Shown: positions 13,092 through 21,887, counted from the stretch's first letter. The stretch: 64,000 nucleotides of DNA from Alloyangia mangrovi (GCF_002300555.2 NZ_NTHN02000002.1:142361-206360); one strand, 5' to 3'. A program made the numbers and translations. Notes: generated by a model from the sequence alone, not told the origin.

Positions 13092-14570
13092 TCAACGCAT
13101 GACGAAGGGATTAGCCATCGGTTCCGCCGAGGTGTTGATCCATGTGGTGCGCGTTCGGGTGTAGTCCTTGATGGCCTCCATCCCGGCCTCGCGGCCGTAG
13201 CCCGAGTCGCCAAAGCCGCCGAAGGGCGCGATGGGCGAGATCGCCCGGTAGGTGTTCACCCAGCAGATCCCCACACGCAGCCGCCCCGACACCCGGTGGG
13301 CGCGGGCGAGGTTCTGCGTAAAGACGCCCGAGCCCAGCCCATAGAGGCTGCCATTGGCGAGCGCGATTGCCTCCTCCTCGGTGTCGAAGGGCAGAAGCGA
13401 CATGACCGGGCCGAACATCTCGGTGTGCAGCGTGGCGATCTCAGGCGAGGGGCAGAGCACCAGCGTCGGCGCCATGTAGGTGCCGGGCCGGTCGAGCGGC
13501 GCGCCGCCGAAGCCGAGGGTCGCGCCCTGCGCCTGCGCCTCGTCCAGCGTCCTGCCGATCAGCTCGATTTGCGCACGGGTGCAGAGCGGCCCCATGTGGC
13601 TCGCCGCGTCGAGCGGATCGCCGACCACGATGCCTGCCGCCTTCTCGGTGATCTTCGCCACCAGCGCTTCGAAGATGCTGCGCTGTACCAGCCCGCGTGA
13701 GCCGGCGACGCAACTCTGCCCCGAGGCACCGAAATTGCCAGCGATCAGCGCATTGGCGGCACCGTCGAGATCGGCGTCCTCGAAGACGAGGATCGGGGAT
13801 TTGCCGCCCAGCTCCAGCGTCGTGACTGCGAAGTTCTCGGCCGAGTTGCGGACCACGTGGCGCGCCGTGTCCGCCCCGCCGGTGAAGGCGATGCGGTCGA
13901 CGCCGGGGTGACTGGTGAGCGGGATCGCGCAGCCCTTGGCATCGCCGGTGATGACCGAGACCACGCCCGGCGGAAAGCCCGCCTCGTGGATCAGTCGGGC
14001 GAATTGCAGCATTGGCACCGGGGCGACTTCCGAGGCCTTCAGAACCACCGTGCAGCCCGCCGCCAGCGCCGGGCCGAGCTTGGTGGCGGTCAGGAACATC
14101 TGCGCGTTCCACGGCACCACCGCGGCAACCACGCCGATCGGCAGCGGCTTTGTGAAGACATGCATGTCCGGCTTGTCGATCGGCAGCACCGCGCCCTCGA
14201 TCTTGTCGGCAAGCCCGGCGTAATAGCGGTAGTAGTCGGCGACATAGGCGGTCTGGCTGGCGGTCTCGGCCAGCAGCTTGCCGCTGTCGGTGGTCTCGAG
14301 CCGCCCGAGGTCCTGCGCGTGCTGCTCGACAAGATCGGCGAGCCGGTAAAGCAGCTTGCCCCGCGCCGTCTGGCTGAGGTCGCGCCACTTCGGATCGTCG
14401 AGCGCCCGGCGGGCGGCGGTCACCGCTCGGTTCACGTCGTCAGGCGCGGCGCAGGCGAAGCTGGCCCAGGCCTCGCCCGTGGCGGGGTTCTCGGTCGGCA
14501 GGGTCTGCCCGTCCACGCCCTCGCAGAAGGCGCCGTCGATATAGAGCGGGTAGTGCGGGAGGTCGGTCAT
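13092..14570 (-). CDS. Aldehyde dehydrogenase (NAD(P)-dependent), last gene of the flavin monooxygenase operon
   Basis: This 492-residue enzyme of the ALDH superfamily oxidises an aldehyde to the acid. The catalytic glutamate lies in [17 protein letters not shown] and the nucleophilic cysteine in NFGASGQSCVAGSRG. The C-terminal motif reads APFGGFGDSGYGREAG. I chose the ATG at 14570 because AGGACCGCTTG precedes it; an ATG 36 bases upstream would add an unrelated extension into the previous gene. It starts 10 bases after the luciferase-like monooxygenase gene, so the aldehyde is probably a product of that pathway. The substrate is unknown. Confidence 0.92.
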   Translation of the reverse strand: MTDLPHYPLYIDGAFCEGVDGQTLPTENPATGEAWASFACAAPDDVNRAVTAARRALDDPKWRDLSQTARGKLLYRLADLVEQHAQDLGRLETTDSGKLLAETASQTAYVADYYRYYAGLADKIEGAVLPIDKPDMHVFTKPLPIGVVAAVVPWNAQMFLTATKLGPALAAGCTVVLKASEVAPVPMLQFARLIHEAGFPPGVVSVITGDAKGCAIPLTSHPGVDRIAFTGGADTARHVVRNSAENFAVTTLELGGKSPILVFEDADLDGAANALIAGNFGASGQSCVAGSRGLVQRSIFEALVAKITEKAAGIVVGDPLDAASHMGPLCTRAQIELIGRTLDEAQAQGATLGFGGAPLDRPGTYMAPTLVLCPSPEIATLHTEMFGPVMSLLPFDTEEEAIALANGSLYGLGSGVFTQNLARAHRVSGRLRVGICWVNTYRAISPIAPFGGFGDSGYGREAGMEAIKDYTRTRTTWINTSAEPMANPFVMR

Positions 14571-14580
14571 CAAGCGGTCC

Positions 14581-15615
14581 TCAGGCAAAGGCGGGCAGGA
14601 CGTCATCGAGGAAGCGTGCGAGCGAGTCGCGCTTGCGCTGGTGGCTCATGCCGGTGTCGATCCAGAAGGAGAACTCGTCGTAGCCGAGGTCCTCGTAGCG
14701 GCGGATTTTGTCGATCACCTCCTGCTTGGTGCCGATGGTCAGATCGCGCGCGAGCTTTTCAGGGGCCATGAGATTGTTGCCGGCGATCTCTGCTTCGCTC
14801 AGCGCCTCGATCATGCCATTGCGGACCGGGCGCTTGTTCTGGAACCAAGCGCCGAAGTAGCAGTAATAGCGCGAGATTTCCCGGGCGGCCTGCGCCACGT
14901 CCTCTTCGTCGCGCCCGACGTAGGTGTGGTGCAGCAGCATGATCTTGGGGCTCTTGCCGGGGTTCTCGGCACGGGCGGCGTCGAAGCGGGACTTGAGCGC
15001 CGAAATCTCCTCCATGCCCTGCCAGAGCGGCGTGACCTGGATGTTGAAGCCAGCGGAGACGCCGAACTGGTGGCTGGCCTCCTCGCGCGCGGCGATCCAG
15101 ATCGGCGGACCGCCTTCTTGCGCGGCCTTGGGCACGGCGGTTGTGGCGGGGAAGCTGTAGAACTGCCCTTCGTGGGTGCAATCCCCGGCCCAGAGTTGAG
15201 GCAGCAGAGGCGCCGTCTCGCGCATCCGCGCACCGGCCTGCGCCGCGTCGAGCCCGGGCATCATCCGCTCGTATTCGTAGCTGTAGGCGCCCCGCGCGAT
15301 ACCGAGCTCGAGCCGCCCGCCGGTGATGAGATCGGTGGCCGCCGCCTCTCCGGCCAGCCGGATCGGGTGCCAGAACGGCGCAATGACCGTGCCGGTGCCG
15401 AGGCGGACGTTCTTCGTGTGATGCGCCAGATCGACGATCGACAGGAAGGGGTTGGGGGCAATGGTGAATTCCATGCCGTGATGCTCGCCGGTCCAGATCG
15501 CCCGCATGCCGCCTTCGTCGGCCATCTTGCAGATCGACAGGAACTCCTCGTGCAGCACCGCGTGGGGCTGGTCCGGGGTGAGGCGTTCCATATGGGCAAA
15601 GAGGGAGAACTCCAT
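14581..15615 (-). CDS. Luciferase-like (LLM class) flavin-dependent monooxygenase
   Basis: This 344-residue TIM-barrel oxidoreductase of the bacterial luciferase superfamily would use reduced FMN, supplied by a separate reductase, and oxygen. Family segments include AIWTGEHHGMEF, VRLGTGTVIAPFWHPIRLAG, GGRLELGIARGAYSYEYERM and PPIWIAAREEASHQFG. No reductase gene is in the same operon; an FMN reductase lies 6.4 kb away at 22006-22548 but is not linked to it. It sits between an alpha/beta hydrolase and an aldehyde dehydrogenase, which suggests breakdown of an organic substrate. The substrate cannot be deduced. Confidence 0.9.
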   Translation of the reverse strand: MEFSLFAHMERLTPDQPHAVLHEEFLSICKMADEGGMRAIWTGEHHGMEFTIAPNPFLSIVDLAHHTKNVRLGTGTVIAPFWHPIRLAGEAAATDLITGGRLELGIARGAYSYEYERMMPGLDAAQAGARMRETAPLLPQLWAGDCTHEGQFYSFPATTAVPKAAQEGGPPIWIAAREEASHQFGVSAGFNIQVTPLWQGMEEISALKSRFDAARAENPGKSPKIMLLHHTYVGRDEEDVAQAAREISRYYCYFGAWFQNKRPVRNGMIEALSEAEIAGNNLMAPEKLARDLTIGTKQEVIDKIRRYEDLGYDEFSFWIDTGMSHQRKRDSLARFLDDVLPAFA

Positions 15616-15638
15616 GGCTCAGCTCCTTTTGGCTTGGG

Positions 15639-16418
15639 TTACAGGCGCGCCTCGATGAGGCGGAACAGTTCGGCGGTGACCTCGTCGGCGTGGGTCATCG
15701 GCATCATGTGGGCGGCGTCCGGCAGCACCGCGGCCCGGCCCTGCGGCGCAAGTTCGGCCATGGCGCGGGACATGGCCGGGGTGGAGTTGGGCTCCAGCGC
15801 GCCGGTCATGAAAAGCGCCGGGCAGGCGAGCCCGCGCAGGGTGGCCTCGGCCGGTCCGTCCTCTTCCGCGAAGACGCGGTAGGCGGCGCGATAGCCTTGC
15901 GGATCGACGTCGCTCAGCCAGTCCCGGCAAGCGGCTCGGGCGGGGGTCTCGTCTTCGCCGAACCAGCGGTTGAGCGTCGGTTCGGGATCGCCATTGCTCT
16001 GCCCATCCAGTTGCGCGGCGCGGGCTTTCACGGCCTGCTGCGCGGCGGGGTCGCGGCGGTGGATGGCGTTGAGGCAGGCGATCCCGGAGACCTTTTCGGG
16101 CAGTTGGCGCGCCAGTTCGGCGGCGATCATCGCGCCCATCGAGTGCCCGGCGATTGCGGTGGGTCCGTCCAGCACCCCGGCGATGCGCCCGGCGAAGTCG
16201 GCCAGACCGCTCTCGCCCCGCGCCACGCTCTGTCCGTGCCCCGGCATGTCCACCGCGATAACCCGGCAGCTCCGCGCCAGCGCACCCAGCTGCGCGCCCC
16301 AGGCCTCGGCCCGCAGGCCGACGCCGTGGATCAGCAGCACGCGCGGGCCGCTGGCGCCGGCGACGATCCCCGCCAACCCGCCTCCGAGGTCAGACCGCGG
16401 CCGGGTTGTCCAGGTCAT
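15639..16418 (-). CDS. Alpha/beta hydrolase
   Basis: This is a 259-residue alpha/beta-hydrolase fold enzyme. The oxyanion-hole segment is LLIHGVGLRAEAWG. The nucleophile elbow is AIAGHSMGAMIAAEL with Ser at about residue 93, and the catalytic His is in PDAAHMMPMTHADEV near the C-terminus. It begins inside the last codons of the upstream AA_synth family gene (29-base overlap), so the two are translationally coupled. It may hydrolyse an ester, lactone or thioester intermediate of the operon. Confidence 0.88.
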   Translation of the reverse strand: MTWTTRPRSDLGGGLAGIVAGASGPRVLLIHGVGLRAEAWGAQLGALARSCRVIAVDMPGHGQSVARGESGLADFAGRIAGVLDGPTAIAGHSMGAMIAAELARQLPEKVSGIACLNAIHRRDPAAQQAVKARAAQLDGQSNGDPEPTLNRWFGEDETPARAACRDWLSDVDPQGYRAAYRVFAEEDGPAEATLRGLACPALFMTGALEPNSTPAMSRAMAELAPQGRAAVLPDAAHMMPMTHADEVTAELFRLIEARL

Positions 16419-16989
16419 GGCCGAGGTCCTTCAGATCCTGGTAGCGGTCGCCGATGCGATGATGCGGGCGGCCCCCGGTGGCGGCGCCGAGCACCACGAC
16501 GATCTCGTCGTCGCGCGGCGCGTCGGGGATGGCGAACTGGATTGTCAGGTAGTGCGAGCGCCGCCCTGCATCGTTCTTGTCCATCAACGGCACCATGATC
16601 GGCGCGTTTGCCCCGCCGCGGGTGTTGGTAAAGGCAAGGTAGCTCTTGGCCTCCACCGCCTGCCGGTAGTGATTGCCGAAGCGCAGAGTGTGGATGAGAC
16701 CCGAGGCGTGCTCGATCTCGCCATCCAGGCCGACCACCGCCGCTTTGCCATAGGCCTCGATCGCCGTGCCGCTGCCGGCGAGCGCGATCATCCGCTCGGT
16801 CATCATCTCGCCCAGCACGGGGCCATAGGCGTGGATCTCGGGCTTGAGGTCTTCGACGTAGCGCCCGGCCCAGGGATTGCGCACCACCGCGGCCACCGCA
16901 AACATGCGCCAGGGCGTCCCGGCGGGGCGGAAGCCCTCGATCAGGACCTCTTCGTCATAAGTCACGATTTTGCGTATTTCCGGCTGCAT
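16390..16989 (-). CDS. AA_synth (DUF1185) family protein, first gene of the LysR-controlled operon
   Basis: This 199-residue protein resembles the 'amino acid synthesis' (DUF1185) family, whose enzymatic role is unsettled. Visible conserved stretches are GTPWRMFAVAAVVRNPWAGR, MMTERMIALAG, EAYGKAAVVGLDGEIEHAS and IMVPLMDKNDAGRRSHYLT. I chose the ATG at 16989 because AGGAG lies seven bases upstream; a longer start would add 18 unrelated residues. It is the first gene after the regulatory region shared with the LysR regulator and overlaps the next gene by 29 bases. Confidence 0.8.
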   Translation of the reverse strand: MQPEIRKIVTYDEEVLIEGFRPAGTPWRMFAVAAVVRNPWAGRYVEDLKPEIHAYGPVLGEMMTERMIALAGSGTAIEAYGKAAVVGLDGEIEHASGLIHTLRFGNHYRQAVEAKSYLAFTNTRGGANAPIMVPLMDKNDAGRRSHYLTIQFAIPDAPRDDEIVVVLGAATGGRPHHRIGDRYQDLKDLGHDLDNPAAV

Positions 16990-17065
16990 CCGCTCACTCC
17001 TGTTCGATATTGCAATGTGTTTCCGGGAGAGGTGCTTTGACAAACGCGGAAAATGCGGGCTAAAG

Positions 17066-17082
17066 CATTAGTAAAACTAATG
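17066..17082. promoter_or_regulatory. LysR-type operator between the regulator and the flavin monooxygenase operon
   Basis: CATTAGT-AAA-ACTAATG is a perfect palindrome with 7-base arms. Its core TTAGTAAAACTAA fits the T-N11-A pattern of LysR-type binding sites. It ends 10 bases before the LysR start codon, as expected for autoregulation, and lies 77-93 bases upstream of the AA_synth gene start. Confidence 0.75.
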
Positions 17083-17092
17083 GAGATTTGAG

Positions 17093-17941
17093 ATGGCCCG
17101 CTCCCTGCCGCCCGTCGCCTGGTTCCGGGCCTTCGAGGCCTCGGCCCGCCATCTCAACTTCACTGCCGCGGCGGACGAGATCGGCATGACGCAATCGGCG
17201 GTGAGCCAGCAGATCAAGGCGCTGGAGACCCGCTTCGGCACGCCGCTCTTCACCCGCAAGCCGCGCGGGCTCGCGCTGACCGATGCCGGACGCAAGCTGA
17301 TGCCGCAGGTGGGCTCAGCGCTGGAGATGCTGCAGGCGGCGACGCTGGCTCTCGACGGCCCGCCCAAGGCGGAGCTGCTGACCGTTGCCAGCTCGGTCAG
17401 CGTGGCAAGCTGGGTGATCGCGCCGCATCTGCCGGACTTCCACCGCCGCCACCCCGGGGTGCGCATCCGTTTTGCCAGCGCCATCTGGCCGGAGGATTTC
17501 CAGAGCGCCATGGCCGATATCGAGATCCGCTTCGGCTCGCAAAGGCAGGTGGGGCAGAGCGCCCTGCCGCTGGAGCCGAGCGAGCTGGTGGCGCTGAAAT
17601 CCCCGGCGCTGGAAGGGCCGCTCGAGGCGCTGCCGCTGATCGAATCCGTGGGCACTTCGGTCGGGTGGGATGCCTTCGGGGCGGCGCATGGGCTGGGGGA
17701 TTTGCGCCCGCGTCTATACGTGGATTCCTACGGCATGGCGCTGCAGCTCGCGGCGGGGGGCAGCGGGGTCGCGCTGGTCACCGCGCTGCTCGGGCGGGAT
17801 GCATTGGCCTCGGGACAGCTTGTCCCGGCGCATCCCGGCACCATCGCCCCGCGCGAGGGCTATTATATTGCGGTGCGCGACACCGTGCCCGCGGCGCGCG
17901 CCTTTGCCGATTGGCTGGACGAAACGCTGCGCCCCGGCTGA
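17093..17941 (+). CDS. LysR-family transcriptional regulator (GcvA-like)
   Basis: This is a 282-residue LysR-type regulator. The N-terminal winged helix-turn-helix is clear (NFTAAADEIGMTQSAVSQQI followed by KALETRFGTPLFTRK). The N-terminal wording PPVAWFRAFEASARHLNFT is typical of GcvA-like members. The C-terminal periplasmic-binding-like domain, which senses an effector, has AADGSGVALVT-like text (here AAGGSGVALVTALLGRDA). It is divergent from the monooxygenase operon and has a T-N11-A palindrome directly upstream, so it most likely controls that operon in response to a pathway metabolite. Confidence 0.93.
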   Translation: MARSLPPVAWFRAFEASARHLNFTAAADEIGMTQSAVSQQIKALETRFGTPLFTRKPRGLALTDAGRKLMPQVGSALEMLQAATLALDGPPKAELLTVASSVSVASWVIAPHLPDFHRRHPGVRIRFASAIWPEDFQSAMADIEIRFGSQRQVGQSALPLEPSELVALKSPALEGPLEALPLIESVGTSVGWDAFGAAHGLGDLRPRLYVDSYGMALQLAAGGSGVALVTALLGRDALASGQLVPAHPGTIAPREGYYIAVRDTVPAARAFADWLDETLRPG

Positions 17942-17950
17942 GGCGCGTTC

Positions 17951-18763
17951 TTATCCCATCAGCGCCTTGCGCAGCATGTTGCCGGCCAGCACCAACACGG
18001 TCAGCGCGAAGACCAGCCGCAGCCGCGCCGGGCTCAGGCTGTGCGCCAGCTTCACGCCGATCGGCACGGTCAGCAGCGAGGTGACCATGATCAGCGCCAC
18101 GGCCGGCAGGTTGACGTAGCCCACGGTGCCCGGCGGCTTGCCGGTGATACCCCAGCCGGTCAGCAGGAAGGCAATGAAGCCGGGTATCGAGATCAGCAGG
18201 CCGAAACCCGGCGAGGTGCCCACGGCCCGGTGCGGCGGCACGTTGTAGGCGGTCAGCAGCGGCACGGTAAAGCTGCCGCCGCCGATGCCCATGAGCGCCG
18301 AGAAGAAGCCGATGATGCCGCCGTAGAACGCGCTCAGCCCGCGTCCCGGCAGCGTTTCGGAGATCCGCCAGCTCTTCTTGCCGAGCAGCATGTAGAGCCC
18401 GAGGCAGACGCCGATCACGCCGAAGACCAGCAGCAGCTGGTCGCTGTGCAGCACCGTGGCGGCCAGCACGCCCAGCACCGAGCCCATGGCGATGAACGGC
18501 CCCCAGCCCTTGATCAGCTCGAGGCTCACCGCGCCGCGCTTGTGGTGCGAGGTGACCGAACGCAGCGAGGTCACGATGATCGTCCCGGTCGAGGTGGCGA
18601 CGCAGATCTGCATAAGCTGCTCGGGGTGATAGCCGAGCCCGGTGAAGACGTAGTAGAAGGCCGGCACGAGGATGATCCCCCCGCCGACGCCCAGCAGGCC
18701 CGAGATGATCCCGGCCACCGCGCCGGCGGCGGCGATGACGGCGAATAGCGTGACGTAGTCCAT
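17951..18763 (-). CDS. TSUP (TauE/SafE) family permease
   Basis: This 270-residue inner-membrane protein is of the TSUP family, whose members move sulfite, sulfoacetate or other organosulfur anions. About eight hydrophobic segments are visible. The family repeat motif appears twice: [20 protein letters not shown] near the N-terminus and [20 protein letters not shown] in the second half. The ATG at 18763 gives the normal start directly before the first membrane helix. It is divergent from the cysE-type gene, so a sulfur-related role is plausible, but its substrate is unknown. Confidence 0.9.
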   Translation of the reverse strand: MDYVTLFAVIAAAGAVAGIISGLLGVGGGIILVPAFYYVFTGLGYHPEQLMQICVATSTGTIIVTSLRSVTSHHKRGAVSLELIKGWGPFIAMGSVLGVLAATVLHSDQLLLVFGVIGVCLGLYMLLGKKSWRISETLPGRGLSAFYGGIIGFFSALMGIGGGSFTVPLLTAYNVPPHRAVGTSPGFGLLISIPGFIAFLLTGWGITGKPPGTVGYVNLPAVALIMVTSLLTVPIGVKLAHSLSPARLRLVFALTVLVLAGNMLRKALMG

Positions 18764-19055
18764 GGGGCACTTTCCTGCTGTGCGGCGGATGCGGCGGTGC
18801 GTGGAACCGGCGGCGGCAAACCTGCGTCGGGAGGAGGCCGCCTGCCGGAGAAACGCGGCGGCGCGGCGAAGGTCAAGGGGAAGCGGCACCTGCCATGGGG
18901 ATCGCGGCACAACTGCGCCCCGATTGCCGCGCTGGCGCCCGGATGGGCCCTTCCGCCGGGTCGACGCCGCGCTTGGGGAGATCGGCACTTGTCCGCATCC
19001 CGCTGTCGGTGCAGTTTCGCTGCGAGATCCGGCGCGGCCAAGCAAGAGACACGAC

Positions 19056-19835
19056 ATGCCCCACCCCCTGACGCAGAGCCTATTGCCTTCCGCGCGCGAG
19101 ATGTTCGCCGCCGAGCCCGGGCTCGTGGCGCTTTACGGCTACGACCCGCAGGAGCTCTCCGGTCCCGCCGACCTGCTGGCTGCGGCGCTCGCCGCCTGCC
19201 TGCCCGAGGGCACGGCGCGGGCCTGGCTGCGCGGGCTGGCGCAGGAGGTCTTCAGCCATGACGCCGAGACGCTGGAGCTGGCGCTTGACGACCTTCTGGC
19301 GACCGCCGCGCGCGATGCCGAGCCCGGGGGCGCGGCGGCGGTGCTGCATTTCGCCAATGGTTATCACGCGCTGCTCTCTTATCGGTTGAGCCGGGCGCTC
19401 TGGTGCGCCGATCGCAAGAGCCTCGCGCTGGCGGTGAAGGGGCAGTTCACCCGCGCGCTTTCGGTCGAGATATGGCCGCAGGCGCAGATCGGGCGCGGTG
19501 TCTGGTTCGACCACGGGCTCGGGCTGGTGATCGGCCAGACCGCGGTGATCGAGGACGACGTGAGCCTGTGGCACGGGGTCACGCTCGGTTCGAATTTCGT
19601 CGAAACGGGCGAAGGTCGGCACCCGAGGCTGCGCAAGGGCGCGGTGGTGGGGGCAGGGGCGATCCTCCTCGGGCCGATCGAGGTGGGTGCGGGCGCCACC
19701 GTCGCCGCCGGGGCAATCGTGACCCGGGACGTGCCGCCCGGCCACGTGGTGACCGGCCCGCGCGGGATCGACCGGGGTGCCGGCCGGTTCGCCGGCTTCG
19801 CGCCGCTCGCCGAGCTGAAGGGCGACTGCGGTTGA
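19056..19835 (+). CDS. cysE: Serine O-acetyltransferase-like protein (CysE family)
   Basis: This 259-residue protein makes O-acetylserine, the carbon skeleton for cysteine, if it is a true CysE. The C-terminal left-handed beta helix shows hexapeptide repeats and the conserved block [20 protein letters not shown] followed by [14 protein letters not shown]. The DH pair corresponds to the catalytic Asp-His. The N-terminal helical part (residues 1-120) differs from the usual CysE sequence, so this may be a divergent paralogue. The ATG at 19056 is taken as the start because upstream codons show no similarity to the family. The 292 bases before it hold no other gene. Confidence 0.78.
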   Translation: MPHPLTQSLLPSAREMFAAEPGLVALYGYDPQELSGPADLLAAALAACLPEGTARAWLRGLAQEVFSHDAETLELALDDLLATAARDAEPGGAAAVLHFANGYHALLSYRLSRALWCADRKSLALAVKGQFTRALSVEIWPQAQIGRGVWFDHGLGLVIGQTAVIEDDVSLWHGVTLGSNFVETGEGRHPRLRKGAVVGAGAILLGPIEVGAGATVAAGAIVTRDVPPGHVVTGPRGIDRGAGRFAGFAPLAELKGDCG

Positions 19836-19859
19836 CCGCTCCCGGCCCCTTCTGCCTCT

Positions 19860-20183
19860 TGTCCTGTGCGTCGCCACTCCGAGCTCGGCTTCGCGGAGCA
19901 CCGCACCTCGGAAGTCATCGCCCCGCTGCTCTCCAGCTGGGGCGCGGTGGCGCAGATGGGGTAGGGCGCGCCGGTCATCCTCAAGGCAATGGGGGCGCAA
20001 GGTGGCGTCCGAGGACTTTGGCTTCATGCTGAACAAGCTGCCCTGCGCATAGCTCTGGCTGGACTTCGCGCGCGCGGGCAAAATCCGGCGCTAAATTCGG
20101 CGAAGTTCGACTTCAGCGACGCGGTGCTGCCGATCGGCGCGGATTTCCGGCTGCTGCTCACCTGCCGCGCGATGCAGTGCTGA
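19860..20183 (+). pseudogene. Remnant of an M20-family amidohydrolase (hippurate hydrolase-like)
   Basis: This stretch has no intact gene, but three fragments of an M20 peptidase/amidohydrolase can be read in order. At 19869 is RRHSELGFAEHRTSEVIAPL followed by LSSWG and a stop. Further on is SEDFGFMLNKLPCA with a stop, the C-terminal metal-site region of the family. At about 20092 a shifted frame gives the C-terminal LNSAKFDFSDAVLPIGADF. The middle (more than 250 residues) is deleted. The fragments are too diverged and too short to be a sequencing artefact. This explains most of the 420-base gap between cysE and the MDR gene. Confidence 0.75.
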
Positions 20184-20198
20184 GGCGGCGCATCATGG

Positions 20199-20228
20199 GA
20201 AAAGACCCCCGCCATTCCGGGCGGGGGG
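20199..20228 (-). terminator. Terminator after the MDR reductase gene
   Basis: On the minus strand, CCCCCGCC (arm 20220-20227) pairs with GGCGGGGG (arm 20206-20213) around a short loop and is followed by TCTTTTC. It lies 28 bases after the stop codon of the MDR gene. Confidence 0.8.
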
Positions 20229-20255
20229 GCCATGTCTTGGGGCGAGACTCGCGCG

Positions 20256-21237
20256 TCAGGCCCGCAGCATGATCTTGCCGCTGCGCGCCGGGGTCTGCGC
20301 CGCCTGCATCGCCTCGGTGACCTGCTCCAGATCGAAGATGCCGCCCACGTCGAGGACCAGCTTACCCTGCGCCGCAAGCGTCACCAGCTCGGTCAGCAGG
20401 CGCTTCTGCGTCTCACCATCCATCTCGCCGAACACGCGCGAGGCCCAGAAGCCGCGCACCGCGAGGTGCTTGGTGATCATCTCGCCGCTTGGCAGCTGCA
20501 GTGGCGCGCCGGTGGCGGTGCCGAAGACCACGTATTCCCCGTCCTTGCCCAGCAGCGCGGCCAGCGCCATGCCCAGCTCGGCGCCGACGGAGTCGATGGC
20601 CGAGACCGCGCCCGCCGGGCCGACGAGTGCCTTGGCGGCGTCGAGCCAGCCTTCGTCGGCAGTGCAGAGGACGTGCTCGGCGCCGAGCGCCTTCATCTCC
20701 TCGACCGCCTCGCCGCGGCGCACGAGGTTCAGCAGCTTGAGGCCGCGCGCCTTGGCAAGGCTCACCATGATCTTTCCGACGGCGCCATTGGCGGCGGTCT
20801 GCACCAGCCATTCACCTTCACCGACCTTCAGCGAGTCGAGCAGGGCGATTGCGCTGAACGGCATGGCGATGAGTTGGGCTGCGTCCTCGTCCTTGATGCT
20901 TTCCGGCAGCGGCACAATGGTTGCGGCCTTGGCGATGAAGAACTCTGCCCAGCTACCGTGGACACCGCCCACCGAGATGCGCTGGCCAAGCAGCGCCTTG
21001 TCAACGCCCTCGCCGAGGCCGGCGACCATGCCGACAGCCTCGGAGCCGCCGATTTCGCCGGGCAGCTCGGGAACGTAGCCGTATTGGCCGCGGATGGTCC
21101 AGAGGTCGTGGTTGTGGATCGGCGACAGGAGGGTCTTGATCAGCACCTCGCCCGGGCCGGGTTTGGGGGCTTCCATCTCACCAAAGAGCATCACCTCGGC
21201 GGGATCGCCAAAAAACGTCATGATATGCAGCACGCAT
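20256..21237 (-). CDS. Zinc-independent MDR reductase (quinone/enoyl reductase type), apparent frameshift near the N-terminus
   Basis: This medium-chain dehydrogenase/reductase resembles NADPH:quinone or enoyl-thioester reductases. The GroES-like domain has GEVLIKTLLSPIHNHDLWTI and the Rossmann part has QTAANGAVGKIMVSLAKARG. The best ribosome site leads to the ATG at 21237, which reads MRAAYHDVF and then loses frame at a run of six A's on the plus strand (21210-21215). Removing one base restores MRAAYHDVFGDPAEV and a 326-residue protein of normal length. As given, translation could instead begin at an in-frame ATG at 21221 (MTFFGDPAEVM). It is co-directional with, and just downstream of, its probable TetR regulator. 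Confidence 0.85.
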
Positions 21238-21266
21238 GTCGGGGTCCTTCGTGTCAAAAAACGGGG

Positions 21267-21867
21267 TCAGTGGGTGTCGGGAAAGAGGCGGCGCGCGGTG
21301 TCGGCGCGGGCCTGCCGCAGCGGCAGATCGCTCTGCGAAAGCTTGGCCAGGATCGCCGCCCCGAGCCATTGGGCATAGAGGGCCGCTGCCGCACCCGCGG
21401 GGTCAGGCAGCGGGTGCAACGAGCCATCCTCGGCGCCCTCGGTCAGCAGCGCGGCGAGCCGTGCGACAAGGTCCGAAACGCCCTCGTCGAGCACCCGGCG
21501 CATGTCATCCGAGAGATCGGCGATCTCGGCGGCGAGCTTCACCACGAGGCAGCGGCCGGCGATGCCCTCCGAGGCATCCACGCCCAGCCAGCCGTCCCAA
21601 TAGGCGGCAAGCCGATCTCCGGCGCTGCCCGAGGTCTCGGCAAGCGCATCGAAGCTTTCGAGGTACTCGGCAACGTAGTCCTCGAGCAGGGCGCAGCCGA
21701 AGGCCTCCTTGGACGAGAAGTAATAGTAGAACGATCCCTTGGGCACGCCGCTCTCCTTGAGGATCTGCGACAGGCCCACGCCGCTGAAGCCCCCCCCTCA
21801 GGACGAGGTCGCGCCCGGTGGTCAGAATCTTCTTGCGGGTGGCTTCGGATTTGCTCGGTTCGGTCAT
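21267..21867 (-). CDS. TetR-family regulator, apparent frameshift in an eight-base C run
   Basis: The first 26 codons read MTEPSKSEATRKKILTTGRD and so on, a normal TetR N-terminus. The frame is then lost in a run of eight C's on the plus strand (21790-21797). With seven C's it reads RGGFSGVGLSQILKESGVPK and continues GSFYYYFSSKEAFG, the canonical helix-turn-helix, to a 199-residue protein. As given, only a truncated product from about 21779 would be made. The ligand-binding domain is intact. It starts upstream of the MDR gene on the same strand and probably regulates it. Confidence 0.85.
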
Positions 21868-21887
21868 GCGGGGCTACATAGTTAAAA

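Noticed and set aside
14571..14606. Upstream ATG for the aldehyde dehydrogenase giving 12 more residues (MTSCPPLPEDRL).
   Set aside because: It lies inside the end of the upstream monooxygenase gene and the extra residues are not family-like; the ATG at 14570 has its own ribosome site.
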